Part shown: one piece after another, positions 23,747 through 34,185 of the stretch
How the letters are laid out: each line of letters opens with the position of its first letter
How positions within the stretch are numbered: position 1 is the first letter of the stretch
From: Cryptococcus deneoformans JEC21
Lineage: Eukaryota > Basidiomycota > Tremellomycetes > Tremellales > Cryptococcaceae
Assembly (NCBI RefSeq): GCF_000091045.1
Contig: NC_006670.1
Span: forward strand, 367,501 to 431,500
Direction of reading: 5' to 3'
Length of the DNA: 64,000 nt
Made by a program: the position numbers and the translations under genes
Notes under the pieces: generated by a model
Told to the model about the DNA's origin: nothing
The model's input: only the letters and a program-made list of their open reading frames with translations
Databases searched by the model: none

Positions 23747-26700
23747 TTAATCCTCTTCACTCGTTTCACTCTTCTTCGACCGCTTTTTGCCGCTCCCACT
23801 GCCACTACCACTTGCTGTTGAGCTTTGCCGTCTGCCGCTACCTTCGGGAGTAGACTTGATGCCCTTGTACGTCTTGTATTGAGACTCAGACATAGGTGAG
23901 CCATCAAAATTGGTAGGTAATGGGTGTGTGATAGCACATTCTTGACCTTGTTCAGATTTATCTGAGGAACGTCAGCACACTCGCATCCCTTTTTGGCTTG
24001 AGTCGGCTCACGATGTCGGGTCAAAGCGTCAAGACGAGCAAACTTCTTTCCACATCCTTCACATTCAAATAGTCGCAAACCCTCATGCAGAAGCATGTGT
24101 CGTTTACAATCATGTTGTCTGGCGAAACCGACGATAGCTAGACAAGATGCTGTTAATGAGAAATTGTACACGAAAGACCAACAAAATATACCTTTGGGGC
24201 AACCTTCGTAAAGACACTTAAACGGCCGTTCATCGTTGTGCGATCTCAGATGTCCCTTGAGATTAAAATGCCTTGTAAACGTACTTCCGCATCCAGGCAC
24301 TGGTTCCGTGACATCAGCGCTTATCTTTTTACGACAGAAAAAGGCCCAATCATGGAACAGGGTGACTCACCCGGACATTTGAAGATCCCACTATTCGTCC
24401 TTCGACTCGTGCTGGCCACCTCTGTCGCTACACTGGTGACCTTCATCTTTGCCACTCTCGCTGGCGCCTGCTGCTCTTCATACAGTCCAGAAACTTGAAG
24501 TGGCGTAGCTGGTGCGATGATTGGATGACCAGGGTACATACTGTCTGGCATGTCCATGCGTGGTGAATGGTGAGAGAAGGATGAGCCTTGAGAAGATATA
24601 GATAAAGCGGGTGATGCGGAGCGTATTGAAGATGTTGATGAATGCCGAGAGTGGGACATTGCATGACCTCGATTGGAGGGGGGAAGCAATGAACCATCGT
24701 CGCCTGTAATACTTTGCAAGAACTCGGCGCTATGTGAACAAAAAGATAAAGATTACACAGCCTCAGCACAGCCCTTTTCAAGATAAAGCAAGATACACGA
24801 TCTACTCCCCTGAAATCGCTTTGTGGCAATTTCCAGGAACTGATTGGAATCAAGGTACACAACGAAGGAAAGATACTCACGTTGAGCCACCAGCTCCCAC
24901 TCCCCACCCTGTACCACCTCTTCCAAAATCTTCGCTCCTCGCAGCTCGCCTATGTCCCATATTCACGCCCCTAATTTGACCAACCGATTTACCCATGAAT
25001 GGCGAACTAAACTCCATACCGTATCCAGGTGTTCCTGCCCCCATAGCAGGGTGTTCCCCACCGCCAAATGAGCGACGGCGAACGGTTGCATGAGACAGAG
25101 TGGGAGTAAGGAAATGTTGCTGTGCGGGTCCTGCTGTCGCGGGGTGACCAACCAGGCCCGGTCCAGGAACCTGACCGAATGCAGTCTGTGACCATGGGGC
25201 TGATACAGTACCGGACATTTCAGGAGTTGCATGAGGATATAGCCCCATCGATTGATAGAATGCCATAGATGTCGGTGAGAACTCGCCAGGTTCATACTTG
25301 GGAGGAGCTACGTTCGTGTTCAGAGAGAAGCGAGCGCGTTGAGCCTCTATTTGAGTGAGCTGATGCAATTGGTCGGGATCGAGTCTAGGCAACTGTCCAG
25401 TCTGCTGCTGCATGAGCAGCTGCTGATACACCGCTTCATTGCTCTCTCTTCCTGGCAATAATCTCGGATCAAGCGTAGGCTGGCTGCTGAGCTCGCCTCC
25501 TCCCAGGCCGGCCTTCCATGCGCTCACAGTATTGCGCCATTGCTCTGAGACATCAACATATCCAGGCTGCATCTCAACATTCGAAGGGGGCGGTTGAGCA
25601 TTACCTGCGCCGATGAAAGCGAGGAACGCTTGTCGATCAAATGAATCAGCCGTAGGAGATGGTATGATGGAATCAGATTTGGCTCGTGGGCGACTCGGTC
25701 CTGCTATTCGCAAGGTATCGCTAGCCCAGCCTTGTTGTTCGTATGACTGCATCTGCGCCGCAAAATCCATGCCTTGCATTTCTACATCCTGATTGATCTG
25801 ATCTGAAGATGATGTCCGTGGTAAAGGGTGCGATTGTGGAGGTGGAACGTTGAAACCGTCTTGCTGCTGATCCTGTTGACTTTCTCCTTGTCCTTGCGGT
25901 CCTTGTCTCTGAGCACCTCCAGCCCGACGAAGAGCAGCATCAAATAGGCCTCTGCCTTCCTTCAATCCACTTATCGGTGTACTGGGTTGGATACAGATCA
26001 TCGGTCCATCTGCATTGGGTGCAATAGGGCTGATACCCGCCATGCCAGTCAAATGTTCTAATGCTGGATTTGACGGCGGAAATAATCCTCCAGCGCCATT
26101 ATTAGCATGTCTTGTGTGCGACTGATTCAATCCTTTGGAGTGATTGTTTGATGTGGATTGAGTCACAATACTGGGGAGAACAGGAGAATTGGGAATGATG
26201 AGAGCTGGAGGCGATTGCGGTTTGTTGAAAAATGGAGAGTTAGGGTTGGTACGTGGTGAAGAGGATGCACGAGGATAAGTGGGCTGCCCCATGCTTGGAG
26301 GTGAAACGACATGATTGGGCGCTTCTGTTTGCGATGCCTGTTGAGGTGGAAACGGGCTTGGCGATCGTGAAGCAGGAAAAGATTCTGTCCGCACATGGTT
26401 ACCTGTCGAAGTCGGGACTATATTGGACTGTGATTGTTGAGGAAAAGGTGAAGTTGTTCTCGAAGGATACTGCGAAGGGTGGGAGGTGTTCGATATTCTA
26501 AAAACGTAAAACATGTTAGTATATCACATGTTGCAGGGTATTCTTGGACAGGGTCAAACGATCTTTTCAAGAGATACTTACACTCTTTGTAATTCGTTTT
26601 CAAAGGGACTTTCATCCCCCATCGTCAACATATCCTCCATCCCATTTGATTGACCCTCTCCTTGAGCATACTGCTGCTGTTGCTCCACTCCAATGAACTC

Positions 26701-27426
26701 TTGTCCCCATTCTCCTTGCTGTTGCTGCTGTTGTTGTTGTGGCCGGCCCTCACTTGCAGCGTCATGACTAAGATACGGAGAAACTTGATTAGAGAGCATT
26801 GTGTCATTCATTGAACTTGCTGTTCCAGGCGGCAAATAATCCATTCCGGTCGAGCCTGCGCCGGGTCCAGAGGACTGGAAAGAACTATATTGCGGCTGTT
26901 GAACGCTGGCATAGTGGACTGATTGTTCAGATATCCTGCCTTCTCCCCATGATGGCTGTTGTGAAGGTCGCTGAGGCTGATTACGAATTATTTGTTCTGG
27001 CCCAAACATGATGTCGCCTATAGGTGAAGAGTATCCATTACGTCCCAATCCGTTTCTCTCACCTCGCTTCGGCGCTGTCGCGATGAGCGTCGAATCTTCT
27101 TGTGGATTGAACGGCAGAGACTCCTTTCTCAATGACTCTTGTCTTCTTCCGTTGATCACACCGTAACCATCCGCAAGTCCAGACATCATATCTAAATATC
27201 GCTTATTACTGCTGTCCTTGCTTGGATCTCTCTGCTGCTTTCGAGTTTGCTCTGACAAGGATTGCGGTTCGTCGACAAGAGGAGCGTCCGAGTTGAACTG
27301 CTGGTGTTGCTGCAGTGCTGAGTAGGTGTAGTTGGCAAAGGAGGATGTGGATGTGGAGGAGGAGCGACGGACTGGTTGCTGGGCGAAGATGGCGTCGAAG
27401 GATGGGGGTGAGGCTGGATCTGCCAT
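23747..27426 (-). CDS. CRZ1: Crz1 (Sp1), calcineurin-responsive C2H2 zinc-finger transcription factor
   Basis: Six exons on the minus strand: 27426-26582, 26497-24881, 24729-24371, 24299-24192, 24137-24012 and 23961-23747 (1089 aa). The first ~930 residues are disordered, rich in Ser, Pro and Gln, with poly-Gln at GRPQQQQQQQQGEWG. Three zinc fingers lie near the C-terminus: CPVPGCGSTFTRHFNLKGH, CPKAIVGFARQHDCKRH, and CEGCGKKFARLDALTRH followed by HKSEQGQEC. The tail is basic (GKKRSKKSETSEED). The finger pattern and the disordered Gln-rich N-terminus fit fungal Crz1, which is dephosphorylated by calcineurin and moves into the nucleus under Ca2+ or wall stress. A candidate calcineurin docking site, PMICIQ (residues ~447-452), resembles the yeast Crz1 site PIISIQ. 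The identification with Cryptococcus CRZ1/SP1 rests on memory of the published protein. Confidence 0.9.
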
Positions 27427-28571
27427 TTTTTTGGTGGATTATAGGGGCGACTGATAGAGTTAAGTGCGCCAGTCAAGGAGACGGCAACGGGCAGTTCCGA
27501 CGGCTGTGCAAGATAACGGAGAAGTGGACGCTAGGAATGGCAGGGTGAATATAATGTATAGGGAGTGGATGCACAGGAATTACCTACTAGATATCTATCC
27601 GTTAATTGCTGGGTGTTGTTTATTAGAGTTGATTTATTATTGCGGGCTTCGTAGTGGTGGTGGGGGGTGGTGGGCGGAGGGGAGCGATCGGGACAGCCAA
27701 CAAGCCGGCAAGGAACCACTGCCACGCGGTCAAGTCACGGGGAAAGTCCGAAAGTAGTGGAGAAATAATGGGCACACGGTGCGGGAGGCGGTGAAGGTGA
27801 TGCAGCTCTGATGCCTTTGCGAGCGATGGAAAAAGGAGACAAAAAGGGAGACCAGTTCCTCAGTGGCGATGCCATTAAGCGGGAAGCGGCAGTCGCCGGT
27901 AGGTATCCCGCTGTATTTATCGCCGGCCATTCGTCATCACCGAAAACCGAAAAGGCACGAGCTTCCTCTCTTCAGCCTCCTCTGGGCAAAAGCGGGCATG
28001 CATGCCAGTACTACCCCTTCGGGTGAATCATCTTCCTTTTTCATCTTTGTTCTCCGGTCGTCTTAACCCCTTTTCCTTTCTCTTTTTTACTTCCTTCTTC
28101 ACGTTTGCATCACCTTCTTCTTCTCGCGCGTTGCGCCTTGGCTAAATGCGTGGCGGGGGCTTGAGGCAAAAGATCTCACATGACCGAGTTCTACGTTTGT
28201 AATCGGTCGGAATCCCGCTCTTTTGTCGCGAATTTTCTAATGCTTTTTACCTCCACCCTAATAGAAACTATAACTAGAAAGCAATTCCTAATTCGCCTGC
28301 TAATAGAATTAATCAAATCCTATGATAAGAAATGATTTGTCGGGAATAGGTCGGGCGAAGACCAACAGCCAGAATGGGGATTTACAAATTCGCTCGCCGG
28401 AATACAAATCATTTTCAAAGTCCACGCACTAAAAAGCAAAATCGGGTACATAATTATGCATGCATATGATGCAGCAGTTTGACCGGAATAACGAACCAAG
28501 CTCATACTTCGTTGTTGTCCTTTGTCTTCTTTCTTTCTCCCCAAATCTCCCACCTAGCATAGCTTTACAAA
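27427..28571. promoter_or_regulatory. 1.1-kb divergent promoter region of CRZ1 and the DUF4748-like gene
   Basis: No coding sequence supported. It contains a G-rich tract at 27662-27692 on the + strand that fits the four-run G-quadruplex pattern (runs of 6, 3, 4 and 3 G with loops of 4, 4 and 7), about 240 bp upstream of the CRZ1 start. A long pyrimidine-rich stretch lies at about 28020-28130. The length is well above the window's usual gene spacing, which fits a regulated promoter. Confidence 0.5.
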
Positions 28572-29022
28572 ATGAACACTGCTGGCTCAGTTGTGAGTGT
28601 CACGATCAGCACAACTGGTTCGGAAACTGACATGGACTTTCCAGGCTTACGGCTGGGGTGTAAGTCGGCAACTCTCCACCTTCACCCACACAAACCGACT
28701 TTTTTGGTCCCAGGATTAATACTAATAATCAAGCAATAGGCCCTCATCGTCGCTGCCGGTGTCAGCTTCTATTACGCCAAGAAGGAGATTGACGCTCGTC
28801 GCAAGGAGGCTCAGATCAAGGGTACTAGGCCTATGGAAAAGCTCTCTTGTGCGTTACTCAAACCGAAGCCTTCACATGGTTCCATGCTAATGTAATGATG
28901 TGTTTGTCGCGTATATAGGGGAAGAGCGAATCGCTAGGGAGCAACAGCAGGGCGTGCAACCATCTTCCATCACTGACCAACTAAAACAAGCATCAGCCAA
29001 CAAGCCGTCAGGAGGGACTTAG
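28572..29022 (+). CDS. Small single-pass membrane protein, DUF4748-like
   Basis: Four exons: 28572-28592, 28645-28659, 28740-28848 and 28919-29022 (82 aa). The second exon is only 15 nt and encodes AYGWG. The protein has a short N-terminus, one hydrophobic segment (GALIVAAGVSFYYAKKEI) directly followed by a basic helix (DARRKEAQIKG), and a Gln/Ser-rich C-terminal tail. The pattern of a glycine-containing helix followed by YYAKxxIDxRR resembles small fungal DUF4748 proteins, probably mitochondrial. Function is unknown. All splice sites are GT-AG, and intron 2 contains a good branch site (ACTAAT) near 28720. Confidence 0.72.
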
Positions 29023-29143
29023 CGTGGCCCATGCCACATGCTCGAAAGATCGGACCGGCGATTGTACACTATCTATGCTATTCATACATGATCTGCAGTG
29101 AGATGATCGTCATTCTCTATCAAAAATTACCATTACTTTGTCA

Positions 29144-31460
29144 TTACACCAACATCTCTTCCTCCGTTTCTTCTCTACTCTCCGTAAACTCGCCATTGCC
29201 TCCATCTTGTCCATCTGATTTTCCCTCGGCCACTTCTTTGGCCTTTTCTACCTCTTCTCCAAGCGCTTCGACTTTATCTGAAGCTTCTTGCGCTTTCCTT
29301 GCTGCCTCCTCGGCCGCTTCCTTTGCTTTTTCCTCAGCGTCTTGTGCGCTTTTGTCGGCCTGCTCGGATGTTTCGTTGGCCTGCTGCTCTGCTTCCTTTG
29401 CTTTTCTCTCCGCCTCCTCAGCTTCCTCCTTTGCCTTCTTCTCAGCTTCCTCAGCTTCTTTCTTGAGCTTCTTCAACCTTTCGAATTCCTGGACGCCAGG
29501 ATCGGCACCTCGCCATCGGCCTGCCGAGGCAAATTATCAGTGATGGGAGAGTCAAAGCGGGTCAGGTTGCACGTACCAAAGAAGCCATGCCAGCTTGCTG
29601 CCCAATTGCGTTGTTGCTCGTCGCCGAACGGGCTCACACTCGAAAAGGACCCAGCGGGCAAGATCAAGACATCACCAACCCGCAGAGGGTCCTTTTTATG
29701 TATGAGATCGTCTGGCTTGAAGCCGTATCGGGAGATTAGATATCGGTAAACACAGTCAGAGCTAGATACCGGACGTTATCGGGGTGCAGTCTCGAGAGAA
29801 TGTTATAGACTTACAAGACTCCTGGGCCAGTCCACTCGAGCTATGATCAAAATCAGCATGCATCAGGCCCTACTGCCCACGATACTCACAGCCGTCTCAG
29901 GAATGAACTCTTCACCATTCTTCTTCGCCTCCTTCTCCTTCCTCGCCATCTCTTCCGACTTGCGTAGAGTCCTTCCGAGAGCATCAAGGAACACTGGGTG
30001 ACCAGGACGTGCCATGAAAGTCCATTGGGTGATCTGGACAGCTCGGCTCAGGCCGACTTCTCGCTTTGGTCCAACATAAGCACGACTGCGCCAACCGACT
30101 TTATCATTGCCCCTACTTACCCAGTTGTGCCAGCCAAAGTCTATAGCATCCGATTCCACGCTGACCACCAAAGAAGGCTGACCGAGCTCGGCTCCATCAT
30201 CTACTAATGGTCCGTCGTAAATGGTGGATTTGCCAGTCGAGACATCTACGTCGAGCTCTTCATCGATAGTACCAGCATCGTCAGGAGAGAAGGAGGAGAG
30301 GGGGTGGGAGGAAGGAAGATGAGGAGAGGTGGATATGGAGAGGATACGGGAGAGGTGGGTGAGAAGGGGGGAGGTGTGGTGGTTGTATGGGTGACCCCAT
30401 TGGTCAGCGTGAATGATGGGCGCGGCTAGGGGAAAGGACGTCAGTGCATAATGTCTCAGGCTAAAACGCGATCGAAAGGCATACTGTCGCTATAAGACAC
30501 GACACGTCAGCATGTTTCAAGGCCTGGTGCCTCAGAGATCTGGACTTCCTGACTCACCTGTCAGTGTAGATACCCCCTTCCACCAGCATCGCCTGCGCCC
30601 GTAGTTAATGCCTGTGCTTAATTACGAGCTAGCGCATCGCTCACCATGTATCGGAACACATCCGTCTTGAGCACCTGCCTCGGGAGATTCTTCCAAATCT
30701 TCTCAGCCTTGGTTCCGCCAAACATTCCCCTCACCCAGTTTTTCAAAGCATTGTCATCGTAGTACTTGATTTCCCACTCTGGCATTATTTCTTTCCACCT
30801 TTGGAACTGCCACGGTAAATCATCCACAGACTTCTCTGTTGTCATGACCTGGTTTGGTCTGGGAGGTAAGGGCGCGATCGGTGGCCTCAGCGATAGCCTC
30901 GAGAGGACGATCGGGAGAAAAGAGGGCGGCGGATTCGGGGGTGGTGTACCTGGGGGCAAAAGGTACTCTTTATAAGTCTCCAGTAGTTCAGCTGTGTATG
31001 CGGATAAGGAAATGTTTCCAATCTTGAGACCATACTCTTCATAATCATGTTTGGCGTCATAACCTTGTTGAAGTTCTTCGATATGAGCGAGCATATACCT
31101 CTCAATTCCGCGGACAGGGACAACGTCCGGCAGTTGTCCCTCCCATGCAAACCCCTCACCCGAGGGCACATCCTCATCGACCTCTTCGCTATCTCCCCAG
31201 CCAATCCATTCTTTCATTTTACCAACATTACCTTTGTTTGCCGGTATCTTTGGCTGCGAAGTTGCAGCACTCTCGTCGCTCGCATCTGTCCCCGGCCAAA
31301 AGCAATGTGTGGCAGGGGACGTGTAGTCGTATATCGAAGATCTAGGGAGGGTCGATGAGGATGACGAGGAGCGTTCGAAGAGGAGAAAAGTCGAGCCTAG
31401 GAGAAATAGGAGGAGAAGAGGCGAATAACGGGTGTAGCGAGATGAGAGAAGGGACAACAT
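29144..31460 (-). CDS. Och1-like GT32 glycosyltransferase with KEA-rich C-terminal tail
   Basis: Seven exons on the minus strand: 31460-30645, 30592-30558, 30489-30485, 30425-29890, 29840-29815, 29761-29577 and 29520-29144 (659 aa). A type II membrane anchor (YSPLLLLFLLGSTFLLF) starts within 15 residues of the chosen Met. The catalytic domain shows IPEWEIKYYDDNALKN-type residues (PEWEIKYYDD), KTDVFRYMAMLVEGGIYTD, the DxD-type motif TDSDT, ITQWTFMARPGHP and WTGPGVFSD, as in Och1-type alpha-1,6-mannosyltransferases of the Golgi. Exon 3 is only 5 nt (CGACA) and supplies the second Asp of TDSDT. The last ~110 residues are a highly charged Ala/Glu/Lys helix with an 11-residue rhythm, not usual for Och1. 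The sugar donor and acceptor cannot be told from sequence; a Golgi mannosyltransferase is the best guess. Confidence 0.88.
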
Positions 31461-31865
31461 TTCGCCGCGAACGCTAGTGTAATCGTCCCAGTGGAGCGAC
31501 TTGAGAGAAAATAAGTGCCGTTCCCAATAACCTATGTGGGTGACGGTTTTTGTTGCGATTCCCAAGAAATGCAAAGCGAGGACACGGAAAGCAGAGGAAT
31601 GAAAAAATGACCGACGAAATCGATATTGCGTGTGAGGCATGCCGCCGTTCGGGCACACAGCAACAACAAAAAGGTGGAGGCCCAACTTCAGGGAATCCGT
31701 AGTCGCGTTTCACGATGCGAGCTATTTCAGCCTCAAAACCCGGATTCTAGCCCAGATTATCACATTTGTTGCTCCGGATCGCCAGAGCTCCATTGAGCCA
31801 TCAGAACGGCCCATTGAAACTTCCAATGAACATCTCGGACACTTTCAAAAACAACATCTACAGAA
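31461..31865. promoter_or_regulatory. Divergent promoter of the Och1-like gene and a small membrane-protein gene
   Basis: 405 bp between opposed start codons. The minus frame of the glycosyltransferase stays open upstream to 31685, but the membrane anchor directly after the Met at 31460 argues for the shorter protein. No other gene seen. Confidence 0.4.
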
Positions 31866-32114
31866 ATGCCTGCACCACCGACCCAAAACCTCGCATCTGG
31901 CCCTCCTCGGGCACCTCGAAAGGGTCCAAACCCTTTCCTCATCATGGGCCTCGTGGTTCTCAGCTCTCTTGCCTTTTTCTCCGTTAATGAGAAAAGACAA
32001 AGCGAGTTCAAAGCGAAGGGTCAGAAACCTGTCCAACGCACGACAAGTCCTTGGATGCGCTCGGGAACGGAGGGCGAGAAGATTGATTTGCCGTCAAGAC
32101 GGTCAGTTGAATAG
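31866..32114 (+). CDS. Small single-pass membrane protein of unknown function
   Basis: Single open frame of 82 codons. A Pro-rich N-terminus (MPAPPTQNLASGPPRAPRKG) leads into one hydrophobic segment (PFLIMGLVVLSSLAFFSV), then a basic tail (NEKRQSEFKAKGQKPVQR). The composition, with positive charge on both sides of a single helix, would fit a small mitochondrial inner-membrane or ER protein, but no family was recognised. The frame ends at a TAG soon after a GTCAGT sequence, so a further 3' exon is possible. Supported mainly by codon composition and a sensible membrane layout. Confidence 0.5.
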   Translation: MPAPPTQNLASGPPRAPRKGPNPFLIMGLVVLSSLAFFSVNEKRQSEFKAKGQKPVQRTTSPWMRSGTEGEKIDLPSRRSVE

Positions 32115-32542
32115 CAGTCGAAAAGGAAAGGGAGATGGCAAGAAGATCACCATGGTAAGATCAGAAAGGACGTGGGATTAACTCTGATCTGACGAAGAAT
32201 GGATAGTATCACCAATATCACCTACATTGCATTGAGTATGAGACATTTTGACAGACGTCCTATGGGTTTCGAACATGTACGACATAATTACTGAAAGGAT
32301 TGTCGTAATCGCAGAAGGCCATCCACATGAAAGGATTGAACACAGCGTTGGTACTCTTACAACAAGAGCACAAAGGTCGCCATTGTTGAGCTTCTCTCGT
32401 TATGATCGATAGCTGTTGTCTTCGCAACTTGTTTCTTTCTGCTTTGGCATTCAGAAACCTCTTTTTTTTTATCACCTGTAAGCCTTCATTCCAACATACT
32501 TAGTTTAGTTTCGTCGCACTACAGCATCCTGTTCTACACATT
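32115..32542. promoter_or_regulatory. Intergenic region before the HAD-type gene
   Basis: 428 bp with no supported gene. Contains an A/T-rich middle section and a T-run at 32461-32470. Likely the 3' flank of the small gene and the promoter and leader of the next. Confidence 0.35.
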
Positions 32543-33971
32543 ATGACCCGCAATTCTCTTCCCCATATCCAAAGCCGGCCGGATGTTATTTCAGCGCCAC
32601 CCAATGCGCCCCATGACACCCATAAGAAGGAAGCTTCATCCGATAGCTCCAACCGCGGAGGCCCTTCTGTCGACGCAAATATCGGTCGCAACAAGCAGGC
32701 TGCTCGACAGTATAGCGGAGTCTTCTCACCTCTTGGTACTACGTTCGGCCTTGAGACGCCTCAGTTGGCTACTCCAGAAGTGACTTCACCTGATACATCT
32801 ATGATTGCCGTCCACGGCTCCGTGCTTGGTTCACCTTTCCCTCCTGAAATGGGTAGGGGCAAGCACGGTCGTTGCCCTTTCTCTGACTGGGAATGTTTTG
32901 CCGTTACCCAGCAAAAGCAAGTCGGCATTGTTAATGCAGGTTCTACAAATCCTGCTGATACCATCTCGGATCACGATGCTGAGGTTGAAGTGTCTGAAGC
33001 AGCCAAGGACTCTTCCCCGGTACACAATGACAGGATCATCGCCATCGATTTCGATGATGTCTGCACTCAAAACATGCTTGCTATGATCACAGAGCACAAT
33101 ACCGAATATGGAACCGATCTGACCTTGTGAGTACTTTCCTTTGATATCCGTGATGTCCGAGCTGATGTCATTTAGAGATGATCTCGAAACCTATGTCTTC
33201 TGGCAGAACCGTGGCTGGGGATCTCCTGCTGGCATGTGACTCCTTTCTGCACACCTAGGCTTGTGCTGAATGATCTTTATAGACGTTGCCCGCAAAGTCA
33301 AGATCCTTAACCAACTCCTCCCAAAAACAGCACCCATTCCAGGTTTCGCCGCAGCTCTTCGCACTCTCCACTCATTCGGACATCCCATCCACATCGTCAC
33401 ATCCCGTCCGGAATCCGATCGTGAAGCTGTTGCAGAATGGCTAGAGCAAGAGGGCATCACTATCGGTCTTGGTCCTGAAGATGTGATCGCTGCTGCATGG
33501 TTTACAGGGACATATTCCAGTGCCTATCCTGAAATTGGGGAAAAGGGCGATACGGAAAGCGCAATTGAGAGGGAGAATGTGCTGAACGATAAATTAAAGG
33601 ACATCTGGAAGGAAGGTGTGGGTAAAGGGAAGGGTGGCCTGGGAAAGCTTAAAGTTCTCCGCCGCATCAACGCAGCTCTCTTCATCGACGATCACCACGG
33701 GAACCTCGAACCAATAGTCAAGGCCGAACCGCCGATCCCTTGCCTCTTATTTGGCGCCTATGGCTGGAATCGTTCGCGTAGTGGTCTGACATCTCCTGTT
33801 GAGCTCATGGACTATGATGAGCGAATGTCCAGAGGACTGGCCTTCCCATTTGAGGAGATCATAACAGGCAAGGACCATGGACTTCATAGGACAAAGACCT
33901 GGAGCGATGTTATCAAGTGGGTCAAAGAGTGGGATAGGGAGGCTATGGATGTTGTATGCTACGATACTTGA
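32543..33971 (+). CDS. HAD-superfamily hydrolase, nucleotidase-like, with long N-terminal extension
   Basis: Exons 32543-33126, 33176-33231 and 33283-33971 (442 aa). The first ~160 residues are low-complexity and lack a domain. The HAD core begins at IIAIDFDDVCTQN with the nucleophile Asp169 and Asp171 (DxD). Then comes WQNRGWGSPADVARKV, HIVTSRPESDREAVAEWLEQ (motif II Ser/Thr) and INAALFIDDHHGNLEP (motif III/IV acidic pair). This resembles the family of 5'-nucleotidase-like HAD proteins that remove phosphate from small substrates; the true substrate is unknown. Intron 2 (33232-33282) only restores frame with a GC donor (G|GCATGT). The alternative GT donor 17 bp upstream would delete the conserved-looking GWG stretch. 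Confidence 0.78.
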
Positions 33972-34185
33972 TTAAATAGCAATACAATACTACTGTTCTC
34001 ATCTCAGATCCACCCTGTTAGATGTATTGGAATAACCAGGAATATTGTCCGCATGTGTTAAGGGGATAGAGCAAACTGTAGTAGTATTACTCGAGTAAAA
34101 GTCTTTATCCTCGTTGCCAGAACCAAGTGCTGATAGGTGAGGCAGGCGCGTCAGCTTTTTGGCCTCAACCATTACATCATAAAGC

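Noticed and set aside
29144..29476. KEA-rich minus-strand frame as a separate gene
   Set aside because: The in-frame exon from 29520 joins it to the glycosyltransferase with a good acceptor, so it is the C-terminal tail.
29031..29543. 170-codon plus-strand frame rich in Ser, Ala and Phe
   Set aside because: Antisense to the KEA-rich tail of the Och1-like protein; repeated GAA/GCC codons keep the complement open.
30040..30110. 35-nt intron in the Och1-like exon 4 (GTAAGT to GCAG)
   Set aside because: Removing it would shift the frame and lose RAYVGPKREVGLSRAVQ; the unspliced frame stays open and family-like.
31461..31685. 75-codon upstream extension of the Och1-like protein
   Set aside because: The frame is open but would place a typical type II anchor far from the N-terminus; the Met at 31460 is the better start.
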